Assembly: GCF_003601985.1 (NCBI RefSeq)
Contig: NZ_QZXA01000003.1
Location: 641,300 to 705,299, forward strand
Source of the DNA: Mesorhizobium jarvisii
GTDB lineage: Bacteria; Pseudomonadota; Alphaproteobacteria; Rhizobiales; Rhizobiaceae
DNA: 64,000 nucleotides
Direction of reading: 5' to 3'
Part shown: one piece after another, positions 53,234 through 61,596 of the stretch
Layout: every line of letters starts with the position of its first letter
Numbering within the stretch: position 1 is the stretch's first letter
Notes under the pieces: model-generated
What the model was told of the DNA's origin: nothing
Databases searched by the model: none
Seen by the model: only the letters and a program-made list of their open reading frames with translations
Program-made: the position numbers and the translations under genes

Positions 53234-53860
53234 ATGACCGAGCCGCTTCTTTTGCAGCCGCAGCTTTGGCGACCTCTGCTCGCCCTGGTGCTGGCCGCCA
53301 CGGTGGTCATGGGCAGCCCAGGGCCGGCAACGATAAGCGTCACCGCTGTCGGCGCCGCCTTCGGCCTGCGCGATTCTGTGCGCTACACCTGGGGGATCGT
53401 TCTCGGCACGGTCGCCGTGCTGCTGGTGGTGGCGACCGGGATCCTGGCGGTGCTTGGGTCGATGCCGAAGCTGGCACCGGTGCTGGTTGTCGCGTCGGCG
53501 GCCTACATCCTCTATCTCGCCTTCAGGATCGCCACGGCGCCGCCGCTGGCAGCACGCACGGCCGAGGCTGCGCGCCCGACCTGGCTGGCCGGGTTTCTGC
53601 TGGCGGTCGCCAACCCGAAAGCCTATGTGGCGATCGCCGCCGTATTCGCCGGCACCTCGTCGAACCAAGGCGGTGCGGAACTCGGCCTATGGCTGAAGCT
53701 GACGGTTCTGGCCGGGATGATCGTTGTCATCCACGCCGTGTGGCTGCTTGCCGGCGCGGCGTTCGCGCGCTTCCTGCGGAGGCCTGTCGCTTCGCGGATC
53801 ATCAACCTGATCTTTGCCGCGACGCTGGTGCTGACCACCGTGCTGGCTGTCTACGGCTGA
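53234..53860 (+). CDS. LysE-family amino-acid exporter
   Basis: 208-residue inner-membrane protein of the LysE/RhtB family with about six helices. The diagnostic N-terminal motif MGSPGPATISVTAVGAAFGLR and the mid-protein ANPKAYVAIAAVF are present. Exported substrate (homoserine, threonine, basic amino acids) unknown. Start at 53234 follows AGAGGGTGC. The 216-base gap upstream is a composite repeat. Confidence 0.9.
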   Translation: MTEPLLLQPQLWRPLLALVLAATVVMGSPGPATISVTAVGAAFGLRDSVRYTWGIVLGTVAVLLVVATGILAVLGSMPKLAPVLVVASAAYILYLAFRIATAPPLAARTAEAARPTWLAGFLLAVANPKAYVAIAAVFAGTSSNQGGAELGLWLKLTVLAGMIVVIHAVWLLAGAAFARFLRRPVASRIINLIFAATLVLTTVLAVYG

Positions 53861-53878
53861 TTGCCTGGCTGGAGGTCT

Positions 53879-54667
53879 TCAGACCTTCGCGCCGAGCTCC
53901 CGCAGCCGCTTCAACGCCGTCGGCGGGAAGGCGGGCGGGTTGGCCGCGCGGGACGCTTCGACGAGCATCTGGTCACAAGCCGCTTCCGTCTCGCCGATCA
54001 GGCGCGCCATGAACTCGTCCTTGCCGAGGCCCGGTGGGATCGGCGGCAGGAAACGCGCCTTGATGGTGCCGGGATAGCGCAGGAATTTGCGTCGCGGCCA
54101 ATAGAGGCCGGCGACATGGGCGACCGGCACCACCGGAACACCAAGCTGCGTGTAGATTTCGACGATGCCGTATTTGTAGGCCGGCTCGTCGCCCGGCGCC
54201 CGGCGCGTGCCCTCGGGATAGATGATCAGCTGGCGCGGGTTGCGCGCCATCTCTTCCTTGGTTGCCGCGACCACCGCCTTCAAGGCCTTGGAGCGGCTGC
54301 CGCGATCGACCGGGATCATGCGCATCTTCATGATGTACCAGCCGAAAAACGGGATCCAGGTCAGCTCGCGCTTGAGGATGTAGAGCGGGTCCTGGAGGAA
54401 GGGGAAGAAGGCGATCGCGTCCCAGAACGACTGGTGCTTGGGCGCCAGGATGAAGGAGCCTTCGGGCAGGTTTTCCTGTCCGGTGATGTCGTTCTTGGTT
54501 CCGGCGATCTTGTCGTAGAGCCACATGCAGCTGCGCGACCAGAATTTCGGCACGAACCAGGCGCGGTGGCGGGGCGACAGGAAATAATAGGGGGTCCAGA
54601 GGATCATCTGGACGATCAGATTGACGTAGAAGACGAAATTGAACGCCAGCGATCTGACATAGAGCAT
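53879..54667 (-). CDS. plsC: 1-acylglycerol-3-phosphate acyltransferase-like protein
   Basis: 262-residue membrane-associated acyltransferase that esterifies lysophosphatidic acid. The catalytic HX4D motif is KHQSFWD (H78, D83), and the substrate loop YPEGTRRAPG follows. An N-terminal hydrophobic stretch (FNFVFYVNLIVQMILW) should anchor it. It ends 18 bases from LysE on the convergent strand. In rhizobia I recall this gene near ydcF and ftsEX. Confidence 0.92.
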   Translation of the reverse strand: MLYVRSLAFNFVFYVNLIVQMILWTPYYFLSPRHRAWFVPKFWSRSCMWLYDKIAGTKNDITGQENLPEGSFILAPKHQSFWDAIAFFPFLQDPLYILKRELTWIPFFGWYIMKMRMIPVDRGSRSKALKAVVAATKEEMARNPRQLIIYPEGTRRAPGDEPAYKYGIVEIYTQLGVPVVPVAHVAGLYWPRRKFLRYPGTIKARFLPPIPPGLGKDEFMARLIGETEAACDQMLVEASRAANPPAFPPTALKRLRELGAKV

Positions 54668-54780
54668 GGGGGAGGTCCGGTGAGGAAGTGTGCGTTGGTT
54701 ACACCAAGCGCGGGGAAAAAGGAAATGGCGCAGGCGTGTCCCGACTGATGTGAAGCATGGCTCACGCCAGCGCAGGCATG

Positions 54781-55683
54781 CTAGCCCAATCGCGCCAGCC
54801 GCTCCTTCAGACGCGGTGCGGCAAAGTCAAGGAAGGCGCGCAGCTTGACCGGCAGCAGGCCGTGGCCCGCATGCACCAAGCTCACCGGCCACGGTTCCGG
54901 CTCGAACTCTTGCAGCACGATGCGCAGCATGCCGGACCGCACGGCGGCATCGACCTGATAGGAAAGCACTTTCGTCAGCCCGACGCCGGCAATCGCGGCA
55001 TCGACCGCCGCCTCGGCGGTGTTGACCTGCAGGCGCGAGCGGACCTGGACCGTGACGTCCGTCTTGCCTTTGGCGAAGCTCCACGGGGCGGCGGAGGAAA
55101 GTCCCTCGAAGGTGATGCAATCGTGGGTGCCGAGACCTTCCGGGATCGTGGGTGTGCCGTGTTCAGCCAAATAGGCCGGGCTGGCGCAGACAACGCGGCG
55201 AATCGAGCCGACGCCAATGGCGACCAGGCTCGAATCCGGCAACTGGCCGATGCGCAGCGCGAGGTCGAAATGGTCCTCGACCAGCTGGGTTATGCGGTCC
55301 GCCAGGGTCAGGCGGATATCCACGTCGGGATAGGCCGAGAGAAAGCCGGTGACCACCGGCAACACATGGAGACGGCCAAACACGACTGGCGCGGTGATGG
55401 CCAGCTCGCCGGTCGGTGCGCTGTACTCGCCGGCCGCGGCGCGTTCAGCCTCGCCAACGTCATCGAGGATGCGGCGGCAGGCCGCAAGATAGGCCTCGCC
55501 GGCATCGGTCGGCGTCAGCCGGCGCGTCGAACGGTTCAGCAGGCGGGTGTTGAGATGGCGTTCGAGATCGGAAACCTTGCGGCTGACGGTCGCCAGCGGA
55601 ATGCCGAAACGGCGGGCCGCGGCGGAAAGGCTGCCGGCCTCCACCGCCGCGACAAAGAGCGACATGGCTTCGAGACGATCCAT
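54781..55683 (-). CDS. LysR-type transcriptional regulator
   Basis: 300-residue LTTR with the N-terminal helix-turn-helix (EAGSLSAAARRFGIPLATVS, then KVSDLERHLNTRLLNRSTRR) and a C-terminal co-inducer domain. It is divergent from the DUF1348 gene; a perfect inverted repeat lies in between. Start could be 55683 or 55686. Effector unknown; the DUF1348 gene is the most likely target. Confidence 0.93.
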   Translation of the reverse strand: MDRLEAMSLFVAAVEAGSLSAAARRFGIPLATVSRKVSDLERHLNTRLLNRSTRRLTPTDAGEAYLAACRRILDDVGEAERAAAGEYSAPTGELAITAPVVFGRLHVLPVVTGFLSAYPDVDIRLTLADRITQLVEDHFDLALRIGQLPDSSLVAIGVGSIRRVVCASPAYLAEHGTPTIPEGLGTHDCITFEGLSSAAPWSFAKGKTDVTVQVRSRLQVNTAEAAVDAAIAGVGLTKVLSYQVDAAVRSGMLRIVLQEFEPEPWPVSLVHAGHGLLPVKLRAFLDFAAPRLKERLARLG

Positions 55684-55712
55684 CACTTCTTCCAGAAAAT
55701 GGAAGGAATGAT

Positions 55713-55731
55713 TGCAGATATGCCATCTGCA
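55713..55731. promoter_or_regulatory. Candidate LysR-type operator
   Basis: TGCAGAT-ATGCC-ATCTGCA, perfect 7-bp arms, between the divergent LysR gene (start 55683) and the DUF1348 gene (start 55787). A second imperfect inverted repeat TTCCAGAAAATGGAA is at 55690-55704. Confidence 0.6.
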
Positions 55732-55786
55732 TTTCAGGAATGGAAGGGGTTATATATCGGGTTCGCAGCCGCGCAATGGAGTTCTC

Positions 55787-56257
55787 ATGTCTGAAAGTCG
55801 CCCACCCCTTCCGCCCTTCACCGTCGAGACCGCGGCGCAAAAGGCCCGTATGGCCGAGGATGCGTGGAATTCGCGCGATCCGGCACGGGTCGCGCTCGCC
55901 TATACGACCGACAGCCGCTGGCGCAACCGTGCCGAATTCCTACAGGGCCGCGAAGCCATCCAGGCCTTCCTGACGCGCAAATGGAGCCGCGAGCTCGACT
56001 ACCGGCTGATCAAGGAGGTCTGGGCCTTCCACGGCAACCGCATCGCCGTGCGCTTCGCCTATGAATGGCACGACGACAGCGGCTCCTGGTTCCGCAGCTA
56101 TGGCAATGAGAACTGGGAATTTGACGAGCACGGGCTGATGCGCCTGCGCATCGCCAGCATCAACGACCTGCCGATCAGCGAGGCCGACCGCAAGTACCAT
56201 TGGCCGTTGGGGCGCCGCCCGGACGACCATCCGACATTGTCGGCGCTCGGGCTTTAG
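55787..56257 (+). CDS. DUF1348 protein (nuclear transport factor 2-like fold)
   Basis: 156-residue SnoaL/NTF2-like protein of DUF1348 ([59 protein letters not shown]). Proteins of this fold are small ligand-binding or isomerase scaffolds; no activity is known. It is divergent from the LysR gene and likely its target. The PPOX-like gene follows after 38 bases in the same direction. Confidence 0.9.
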   Translation: MSESRPPLPPFTVETAAQKARMAEDAWNSRDPARVALAYTTDSRWRNRAEFLQGREAIQAFLTRKWSRELDYRLIKEVWAFHGNRIAVRFAYEWHDDSGSWFRSYGNENWEFDEHGLMRLRIASINDLPISEADRKYHWPLGRRPDDHPTLSALGL

Positions 56258-56295
56258 AGCGTCGGCTGCACCCGGTTCCGGGCAAGGAGGTTTCG

Positions 56296-56931
56296 ATGGA
56301 CGCGCATGCTTTCACCAGCGATGTCGCCTTCACGCCGACCGTCAAGGCGATCCAGGCGCGCAAGGGTTCGCGCCAGTCCTACGCCCGCGTCGAGGAGCGT
56401 GGTGGCTGGCAGGCCGTCATCACGCCGGACCTTGCCGCCTTCATCGAGATGCAGACCAGCGTCTTCCTGTCGACCGCCAATGGCGACGGCCAGCCCTATA
56501 TCCAGCATCGCGGCGGCCCGGCCGGCTTTCTCAAGGTGCTGGACGAAAAGACGATCGGCTTCGCGGATTTTTCCGGCAACAGGCAGTTCATCACGCAGGG
56601 CAATCTGGCGGACAATCCACGCGCCTTCCTGTTTCTGATCGATTACATGCTGCGCCAGCGCATCAAGATCTGGGGCACGGCGCGCGTCGTCGAGAACGAT
56701 GCCGAGCTGATGGCGAGGCTGATGCCGCAGGACTACAAGGCGCGGCCCGAACAGGTCATCCTGTTCACCGTCTCGGCCTGGGATGCGAATTGCCCGCAGC
56801 ACATCCCGCAACGCTTCGAGGCGGCTGATGTGGCGGGCGCGCTTGGCGAGCGGGACAGGCGCATTCAACAGCTCGAGCAGGAGGTCAGCCGCCTGAAGGC
56901 CGCGTCAAAGGGGACAGACAAGGAACGATGA
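56296..56931 (+). CDS. PPOX-type flavin-binding protein with C-terminal coiled tail
   Basis: 211-residue protein of the pyridoxamine-phosphate oxidase-like split-barrel family (TPDLAAFIEMQTSVFLSTANGDG, YIQHRGGPAGFLKVLDEKTIGFADFSGNRQ). Split barrels bind FMN or heme. The C-terminal 35 residues (ERDRRIQQLEQEVSRLKAA) are a short coiled-coil, suggesting dimer or partner contact. A perfect ribosome site AAGGAGGT precedes the start. Likely cotranscribed with the DUF1348 gene. Confidence 0.87.
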   Translation: MDAHAFTSDVAFTPTVKAIQARKGSRQSYARVEERGGWQAVITPDLAAFIEMQTSVFLSTANGDGQPYIQHRGGPAGFLKVLDEKTIGFADFSGNRQFITQGNLADNPRAFLFLIDYMLRQRIKIWGTARVVENDAELMARLMPQDYKARPEQVILFTVSAWDANCPQHIPQRFEAADVAGALGERDRRIQQLEQEVSRLKAASKGTDKER

Positions 56932-56946
56932 TGGAGCGCCGGGGGC

Positions 56947-57672
56947 TCAGCCGCCGGCGGCGGTCTCAGCCAGCGCAATGCCGTCCGCGGTCGGTTTCAC
57001 CGGCACGATGCCTCGCGCCAGCGCCAGCAGATATTTGGTGTATTCAGTGAACAGCACGCGCAACGCCCGCGGCTTGGTCAGCCAGCCGCCATTGTCGAGA
57101 TTGGAATTGACCACTGGATAGGGTTCCAGCTTGGCGCCATGCAGCAGGCGGCCCATTTCCAGCAAGCTGCGCGGCATGTGGTAATTGTTGGTGACCAGGA
57201 TCACCGTGCCATAGGCATGGCTCTCGACCCATTTGGCGCTTTCCTCGGCATTGCCGATCGTGTCGAGCGCGGCGCGGTCGATGTCGACGCAGCAGGAAAA
57301 CAGGTTCTTATCGCCGCCGGTGGCTGCCTGGAGCTGGCGCCGGCTGGCCGAAGGATGCACGCCGCTGATCAACAGCCGCTCGCCCTTGCCGGACGCCAGC
57401 AGATCCATCGCCGCGTCGAGGCGGGACTGGCCGCCGGTGAGCACGATGATGGCATCGGCCTTCTCCGGATTGGCGGGCGTGGTCAGATGCGCGACCTTGT
57501 TGGCGAACCAGCCGAAGCCGCCGGCAAACAAGACAGCAAGGACGAGGAGGGAGAGCGCGGATATCCGCAGTGCGGTTCTTAAACGGCTAAACCCGCCGCG
57601 GTCGTGCAAACGAGCAACCACCACTGGCATCTGTCCAGCCGTCCCGGTCGAATCCCGCACGTCCATGACCAT
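56947..57672 (-). CDS. YdcF/ElyC-family membrane protein (DUF218)
   Basis: 241-residue protein with one N-terminal helix (LRISALSLLVLAVLFAGGFG) and a periplasmic DUF218 domain (AIIVLTGGQSRLDAAMDLLA, RLLISGVHPSAS, ILVTNNYHMPRSLLEMGR). Related E. coli ElyC and SanA act in envelope maintenance. It lies downstream of ftsX in the same direction (110 bases), a neighbourhood that suggests a link to cell-wall growth at division. Start at 57672 has AGGA eight bases upstream. Confidence 0.88.
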   Translation of the reverse strand: MVMDVRDSTGTAGQMPVVVARLHDRGGFSRLRTALRISALSLLVLAVLFAGGFGWFANKVAHLTTPANPEKADAIIVLTGGQSRLDAAMDLLASGKGERLLISGVHPSASRRQLQAATGGDKNLFSCCVDIDRAALDTIGNAEESAKWVESHAYGTVILVTNNYHMPRSLLEMGRLLHGAKLEPYPVVNSNLDNGGWLTKPRALRVLFTEYTKYLLALARGIVPVKPTADGIALAETAAGG

Positions 57673-57782
57673 ATGGTTAATCCTGAAATGCGGCCTTGGG
57701 TAGGTAAAAGACGCACTTTGCGTTACGCCGTTTCTCCATCCGTGATCAGCCAGCCTCCATCCCCATCAGCGCAGGTTCCCTT

Positions 57783-58775
57783 TCAAGCGTCGGGTTGTCG
57801 AACATCGATGTCGCTGAGATAGGCGACGACGGTGGCGTGCGAGGTTGCCGCCGTCAGCGCGCCGATCACCAGCACCATCAGGACGACGCCGAGATAGCCC
57901 GCAGAGCCGATGGCGAAATTGCCGAACAGGGCAGTCGCCTGATCGGCTTGCGGCGTCGCCATGTTGCGCGACGACCACCAGGAAAAGACGATGAAGACCA
58001 GCACCGCCGCCGCCCCGCCGGCGGCCGCGCCCTTCATGCCGGTGACCAGGAAATGCCGGCGGAATTCGCGCGCGATGAAGGCCGCCTCGGCGCCGACGAA
58101 ATGCAGCACTTCGATGATATGGCCGTTGCCGGCCATGGCGCCACGGGTCGCGAACACCACGGTCAGCACTGTCGCCGACAGCATCAGCGCCAGCACGGCA
58201 ATGCCGATGGTCACCGTGGTGCGGGCCATCGCCACCAGCCGGTCGACCCAGGTGCGGTGATCGTCGAGCGACGCGCTCGGCAGTTTCGGCGTGATGGCGG
58301 CGCGCATGGCGGCGAAGTCGGGCGGGCTGTTCTCATCGATGGTGACGATGATCAGGCGTGGCACCGGCAACTCGTCGATGTTGAGGCCTGAACCCAGCCA
58401 TGGCTCCAGCAGCCTCGCGGTCGCATCGCGGTCGATGATCTTTGTCGACTTCACGCCGGGGAATTCGCCGGCGATTTTTGAGGCTTGGGCAAGGGCGGCC
58501 TCCATATCGAGGCCGTCGGCCGGTTTGATCTGGATCGTCGCCTCGCGCGAGATCTGGTTCTCCCAGACCGAGGCGGTGTCGCGCACCAGCGTCACCGCGC
58601 CGAAGGTCAGGCACGACAGGAAGGTCATGATGGCGATGACCAGGACGAGCGCCCGACCGGCGATGTTCTGCGCCGGAACGATCGGCGCCATACGGCGCTG
58701 GGCGCGCGGTCTTGCTTCGGCCGCCTCGGCGTCCTGCTCATGCTCTTGGAGGTGTTCGGCGGACAGATCAGTCAT
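57783..58775 (-). CDS. ftsX: Cell-division protein FtsX
   Basis: 330-residue membrane partner of FtsE. Together they regulate peptidoglycan hydrolysis at the septum. It has four membrane segments (first helix near LVLVIAIMTFLSCLTFGAVT, then a periplasmic loop, a C-terminal group). The N-terminal 30 residues are hydrophilic (cytoplasmic). It overlaps the 3' end of ftsE by eight bases, so the two are coupled. Confidence 0.94.
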   Translation of the reverse strand: MTDLSAEHLQEHEQDAEAAEARPRAQRRMAPIVPAQNIAGRALVLVIAIMTFLSCLTFGAVTLVRDTASVWENQISREATIQIKPADGLDMEAALAQASKIAGEFPGVKSTKIIDRDATARLLEPWLGSGLNIDELPVPRLIIVTIDENSPPDFAAMRAAITPKLPSASLDDHRTWVDRLVAMARTTVTIGIAVLALMLSATVLTVVFATRGAMAGNGHIIEVLHFVGAEAAFIAREFRRHFLVTGMKGAAAGGAAAVLVFIVFSWWSSRNMATPQADQATALFGNFAIGSAGYLGVVLMVLVIGALTAATSHATVVAYLSDIDVRQPDA

Positions 58776-59427
58776 AGATGTCCAGCCTTCCGCCGGCCAG
58801 GATCATGCGGCGCGCGTCGACCTGTTCCATCAGGCCAAGGTCGTGGGTGGCGATCACCACAGCGGTGCCGAGACGATTGAGCTCGATGAAGAGCCGCAGC
58901 AGCCGTCGCGCGAGCGGCGGATCGACATTGCCGGTCGGCTCGTCGGCGAGCAAGATCTCGGGCTGCTCGATCAGGGCGCGCGCGATGGCGGCGCGCTGCT
59001 TCTCGCCGCCCGACAGGACCGGCGGAAGCACATGCATGCGCTCGCCCAGCCCCACCCATTTCAGCAGTTCGGTGACATCGGTGCGGTAGCTCGCTTCCTC
59101 GCGCCCGCGAACGCGCAGCGGCAGCGCGACATTCTCATAGGTGGTCATGTGGTCGAGCAGGCGAAAATCCTGGAACACCACGCCGATGCGGCGCCGCAAA
59201 TGCGGCAGTTCGGTACGCGAAATGCGCGAACGGTCCTTGCCGAAAATGGTGATCAGCCCACGCGTCGGCTTCAGCGACATGAACAGAAGCCGCAGCAACG
59301 TCGTCTTGCCGGCGCCCGAGGGTCCGCTCAGGAACTGGAAGGAGCGCTCCGGGATGTGCAGGGAGATGTCGCGGAGGATTTCCGGACCCATGCCATAGCG
59401 GAGGCCGACATTTTCGAAGCGAATCAA
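58768..59427 (-). CDS. ftsE: Cell-division ATPase FtsE
   Basis: 219-residue ABC ATPase that energises FtsX and controls septal peptidoglycan hydrolases. Walker A GPSGAGKTTLLRLL, signature LSGGEKQRAAIARALIEQ and Walker B ILLADEPTGNVD are present. It overlaps the start of ftsX. The region upstream contains two palindromic repeats and a perfect CtrA-type TTAA-N7-TTAA site, in keeping with cell-cycle control. Confidence 0.96.
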   Translation of the reverse strand: MIRFENVGLRYGMGPEILRDISLHIPERSFQFLSGPSGAGKTTLLRLLFMSLKPTRGLITIFGKDRSRISRTELPHLRRRIGVVFQDFRLLDHMTTYENVALPLRVRGREEASYRTDVTELLKWVGLGERMHVLPPVLSGGEKQRAAIARALIEQPEILLADEPTGNVDPPLARRLLRLFIELNRLGTAVVIATHDLGLMEQVDARRMILAGGRLDIYD

Positions 59428-59449
59428 TTTCGACGACCTGAAATTTCTA

Positions 59450-59498
59450 GAGCATGATGCCGAAAAGTGTGAAGCGGTTTTCGGACGACATCATGCTC
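59450..59498. repeat. Rhizobial intergenic palindrome upstream of ftsE
   Basis: GAGCATGATG (59450-59459) and CATCATGCTC (59489-59498) are perfect arms, with CGAAAAGTGTGAAGCGGTTTTCG inside as the second stem. Same class as the repeat at 16877-16946. Confidence 0.85.
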
Positions 59499-59515
59499 TA
59501 TCTCTTTAGTTTGGA

Positions 59516-59562
59516 CACGGATTCGGATTTCGGGTCGATTCGACCTGAAATCCGAATCCGCG
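59516..59562. repeat. Second palindrome upstream of ftsE
   Basis: Arms of about 23 bases, CACGGATTCGGATTTCGGGTCGA and its near complement TCGACCTGAAATCCGAATCCGCG, around one T. It is a separate repeat type. With the previous element it occupies the ftsE promoter-proximal region. Confidence 0.8.
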
Positions 59563-59614
59563 TCGGGCAGCGCCAAGCCTGCCTGTTCTGCGAAAAGAGC
59601 ATCGGCCGGCATGG

Positions 59615-59629
59615 TTAACCGGCGGTTAA
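59615..59629. promoter_or_regulatory. CtrA-type site TTAA-N7-TTAA
   Basis: TTAACCGGCGGTTAA (59615-59629) is an exact match to the CtrA consensus TTAA-N7-TTAA. A further TTAACC half-site lies at 59676. The site is between divergent ftsE (start 59427) and the gene starting at 59734. Confidence 0.55.
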
Positions 59630-59733
59630 TTTCTGGCTTGTTTCGGCGCGTCACGAGGGCTCCGGTGGGGAAGCGTTAACCATTTTTGTTTACGCAAAAG
59701 AAACGAAAAGCGAACACGCGCAATAACGGGGCC

Positions 59734-60378
59734 ATGATGGCTGACGAACGAACCGCGCGCCCGGTTTCCGGCGAAATCATGACCGATCCCCCGGCAATTG
59801 TCGCGGCGGAGCGGATCGTGCGCGGCCCGGCGGCTTATATCGTCGATGCCGACTATGAAGTGATGCCGCGCCTTGTCCCTACCGTGGAAAGCGTTTCACC
59901 GCCGCCGCGCCTGATTGTCACGCCGTCCATCGAGGGCATGGACATGCTGCGCAAGCCGGAAGCGCCGGCGGAACGGCCGCCGGCCGCGCGCGGCGGGCCG
60001 ATCTTCTGGATCGCCGGCATCGGCGCCGCCTTGGCCGCCTTCTGGGTCTCCGGCGGGCATGCGCTGGTGCGCCAGGCGCCGCTCCTGACCGGCGCGCAAG
60101 CCTCGGCGCTGACCATTTCAGGCGTCACCTCGCACGTCGACGCCTCGGGAGCCAATCCGGTGCTGTTCGTCGATGGCGAGGCCGCCAATGACGGGGCGGG
60201 GCCGGCGACAATGCCGCCGCTCGAAATCCGCGTGACCGGCAATGACGGACGTACAACCCGCTATACGTTGGGGACATCCGGCCATTCGCTGGCATCGGGC
60301 GAAAGATTCGGCTTTGCCAGCCGGCTCGACGTGCCTAAGAACGGCGTGAGGACCGTTTTGGTTACTTTCGCCGAATAG
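59734..60378 (+). CDS. Single-span membrane protein with C-terminal DUF3426-like domain
   Basis: 214-residue protein: a disordered Pro/Ala-rich N-terminal region of about 85 residues, one helix (GPIFWIAGIGAALAAFWVSG), and a periplasmic beta-rich domain (ISGVTSHVDASGANPVLFVDGEAANDG, ending FASRLDVPKNGVRTVLVTFAE). Rhizobial genes next to ftsE often encode proteins with an N-terminal MJ0042 zinc ribbon and this C-terminal domain; no zinc ribbon is seen here. Start could be 59734 or 59737. Function is unknown. A palindrome overlaps its stop. Confidence 0.75.
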   Translation: MMADERTARPVSGEIMTDPPAIVAAERIVRGPAAYIVDADYEVMPRLVPTVESVSPPPRLIVTPSIEGMDMLRKPEAPAERPPAARGGPIFWIAGIGAALAAFWVSGGHALVRQAPLLTGAQASALTISGVTSHVDASGANPVLFVDGEAANDGAGPATMPPLEIRVTGNDGRTTRYTLGTSGHSLASGERFGFASRLDVPKNGVRTVLVTFAE

Positions 60379-60520
60379 CGTGTGTCGATATTCAGGTGAG
60401 GCCGGCCTGCAAACGGCGGTTCCCTGCGCTTCCGGTGCTCACGTACTTAAGTACGCTCCGCTCCGGTACTCGGAAAACCACCGTTTTCGGCTCGGCCTGA
60501 CCTGAATCTCAACACACGCT
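60377..60520. repeat. Large 144-bp palindrome between the DUF3426-like gene and hpt
   Basis: AGCGTGTGT at 60377 pairs with ACACACGCT at 60512-60520, and almost the whole 70-base left arm (CGATATTCAGGTGAGGCCG...) is complementary to the right arm with a few mismatches. The centre is CGTACTTAAGTACG (60443-60456). The RNA would be one very long hairpin. It starts inside the stop codon of the previous gene. Confidence 0.85.
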
Positions 60521-60562
60521 CGGTGTGGAGGCGTTTGGGTAAAAAACTTGAGGGGGCGAAAA

Positions 60563-61105
60563 ATGCCAATCGTACGCGACAAGGACATCGAAGTCCTGTT
60601 TTCGGCATCGGCGATCGCGCGGCGCAATCTTGAGCTCGCCAAGGAGATCGCCGAGCACGACTATCACGATCTGCTGGTGATTTCGGTGCTGAAGGGCTCG
60701 TTCATCTTCGCCGCCGACCTGATCCGCGCCATGCACGATGTCGGCCTGTCGCCGGAGGTCGAGTTCATCTTCATTTCCAGCTATGGCGCCGGCACCACCA
60801 GCGGCGAGGTGAGGGTGCTGCGCGACATCGACAATGAGGTCGCCGGCCGCGACGTGCTGCTGATCGACGACATTCTGGAATCGGGCAAGACACTGACCTT
60901 CACCCGCGACCTGATGCTGTCGCGCGGCGCGAAAAGCTGTTCCATCGCCGTGCTGCTCGACAAGCGCATGCGCCGCCAGACCGCGCTCGTCGCCGACTAT
61001 GTCGGCTTCGACTGCCCCGATTATTTCGTCGTTGGTTACGGCATGGATGTCGCGCACGCCTTCCGTGAATTGCCGTTCGTGGGCATCGTGAAAGGTGATG
61101 CGTGA
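60563..61105 (+). CDS. hpt: Hypoxanthine phosphoribosyltransferase
   Basis: Purine salvage enzyme that makes IMP or GMP from PRPP and the free base. 180 residues. The PRPP-binding motif VLLIDDILESGKTLTF and the N-terminal SVLKGSFIFAADLIRAM are diagnostic. The start at 60563 follows GAGGGGGCGAA, while an in-frame codon at 60548 would lie before this ribosome site. A single-domain response regulator is encoded 120 bases downstream. Confidence 0.95.
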   Translation: MPIVRDKDIEVLFSASAIARRNLELAKEIAEHDYHDLLVISVLKGSFIFAADLIRAMHDVGLSPEVEFIFISSYGAGTTSGEVRVLRDIDNEVAGRDVLLIDDILESGKTLTFTRDLMLSRGAKSCSIAVLLDKRMRRQTALVADYVGFDCPDYFVVGYGMDVAHAFRELPFVGIVKGDA

Positions 61106-61224
61106 GGCCACTGCCTTGCGCTGACAAGTTCTGAAAAAGGCCTTAACGGCGCCGGAAAAATTAGCCCTGTCAGGGGTTTGGTCCTTTCAGGAAAAGTCAA
61201 CTTTTCGCGGCCAAATTGCCGGCC

Positions 61225-61596
61225 ATGGCAAAGCTTTTGATCGTCGAGGACGATGAGTCCGTCCGCACCCTCGCTGCCCGCGCGCTCGAACGCGCAGGCC
61301 ACGCAATCGATATCGCCGCCGACGGCGCCCAAGGCCTGGCGCTGATACGCGCCGCGCATGGTGGTTACGATCTCGTGGTCTCCGACATCCGCATGCCCGA
61401 GATGGACGGCATCGAGATGGCGATCGCGGCGGCCGTCCTTTTTCCGGCGATGAAGATCATGCTGATGACCGGCTATGCCGACCAGCGCGAGCGCGCCGAG
61501 GAGTTGAACGGCATCATCCTCGATGTCGTGCAGAAGCCGTTCACGCTGGCTGAAATCCGCTCGCGCGTCGAGCGCGCGCTGATCTGCTTCGCCTGA
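61225..61596 (+). CDS. Single-domain response regulator (CpdR-like)
   Basis: 123-residue stand-alone receiver: D9/D10 (VEDDESVR), phospho-acceptor D54 in LVVSDIRMPEMDG, T in LMTGYADQ and K in VVQKPF. There is no output domain, as in CpdR, which controls proteolysis in the alphaproteobacterial cell cycle. Whether this is CpdR or another single-domain regulator cannot be decided. An inverted repeat GAAAAGT-CA-ACTTTTC lies at 61191-61206, 19 bases upstream of the start. Confidence 0.82.
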   Translation: MAKLLIVEDDESVRTLAARALERAGHAIDIAADGAQGLALIRAAHGGYDLVVSDIRMPEMDGIEMAIAAAVLFPAMKIMLMTGYADQRERAEELNGIILDVVQKPFTLAEIRSRVERALICFA

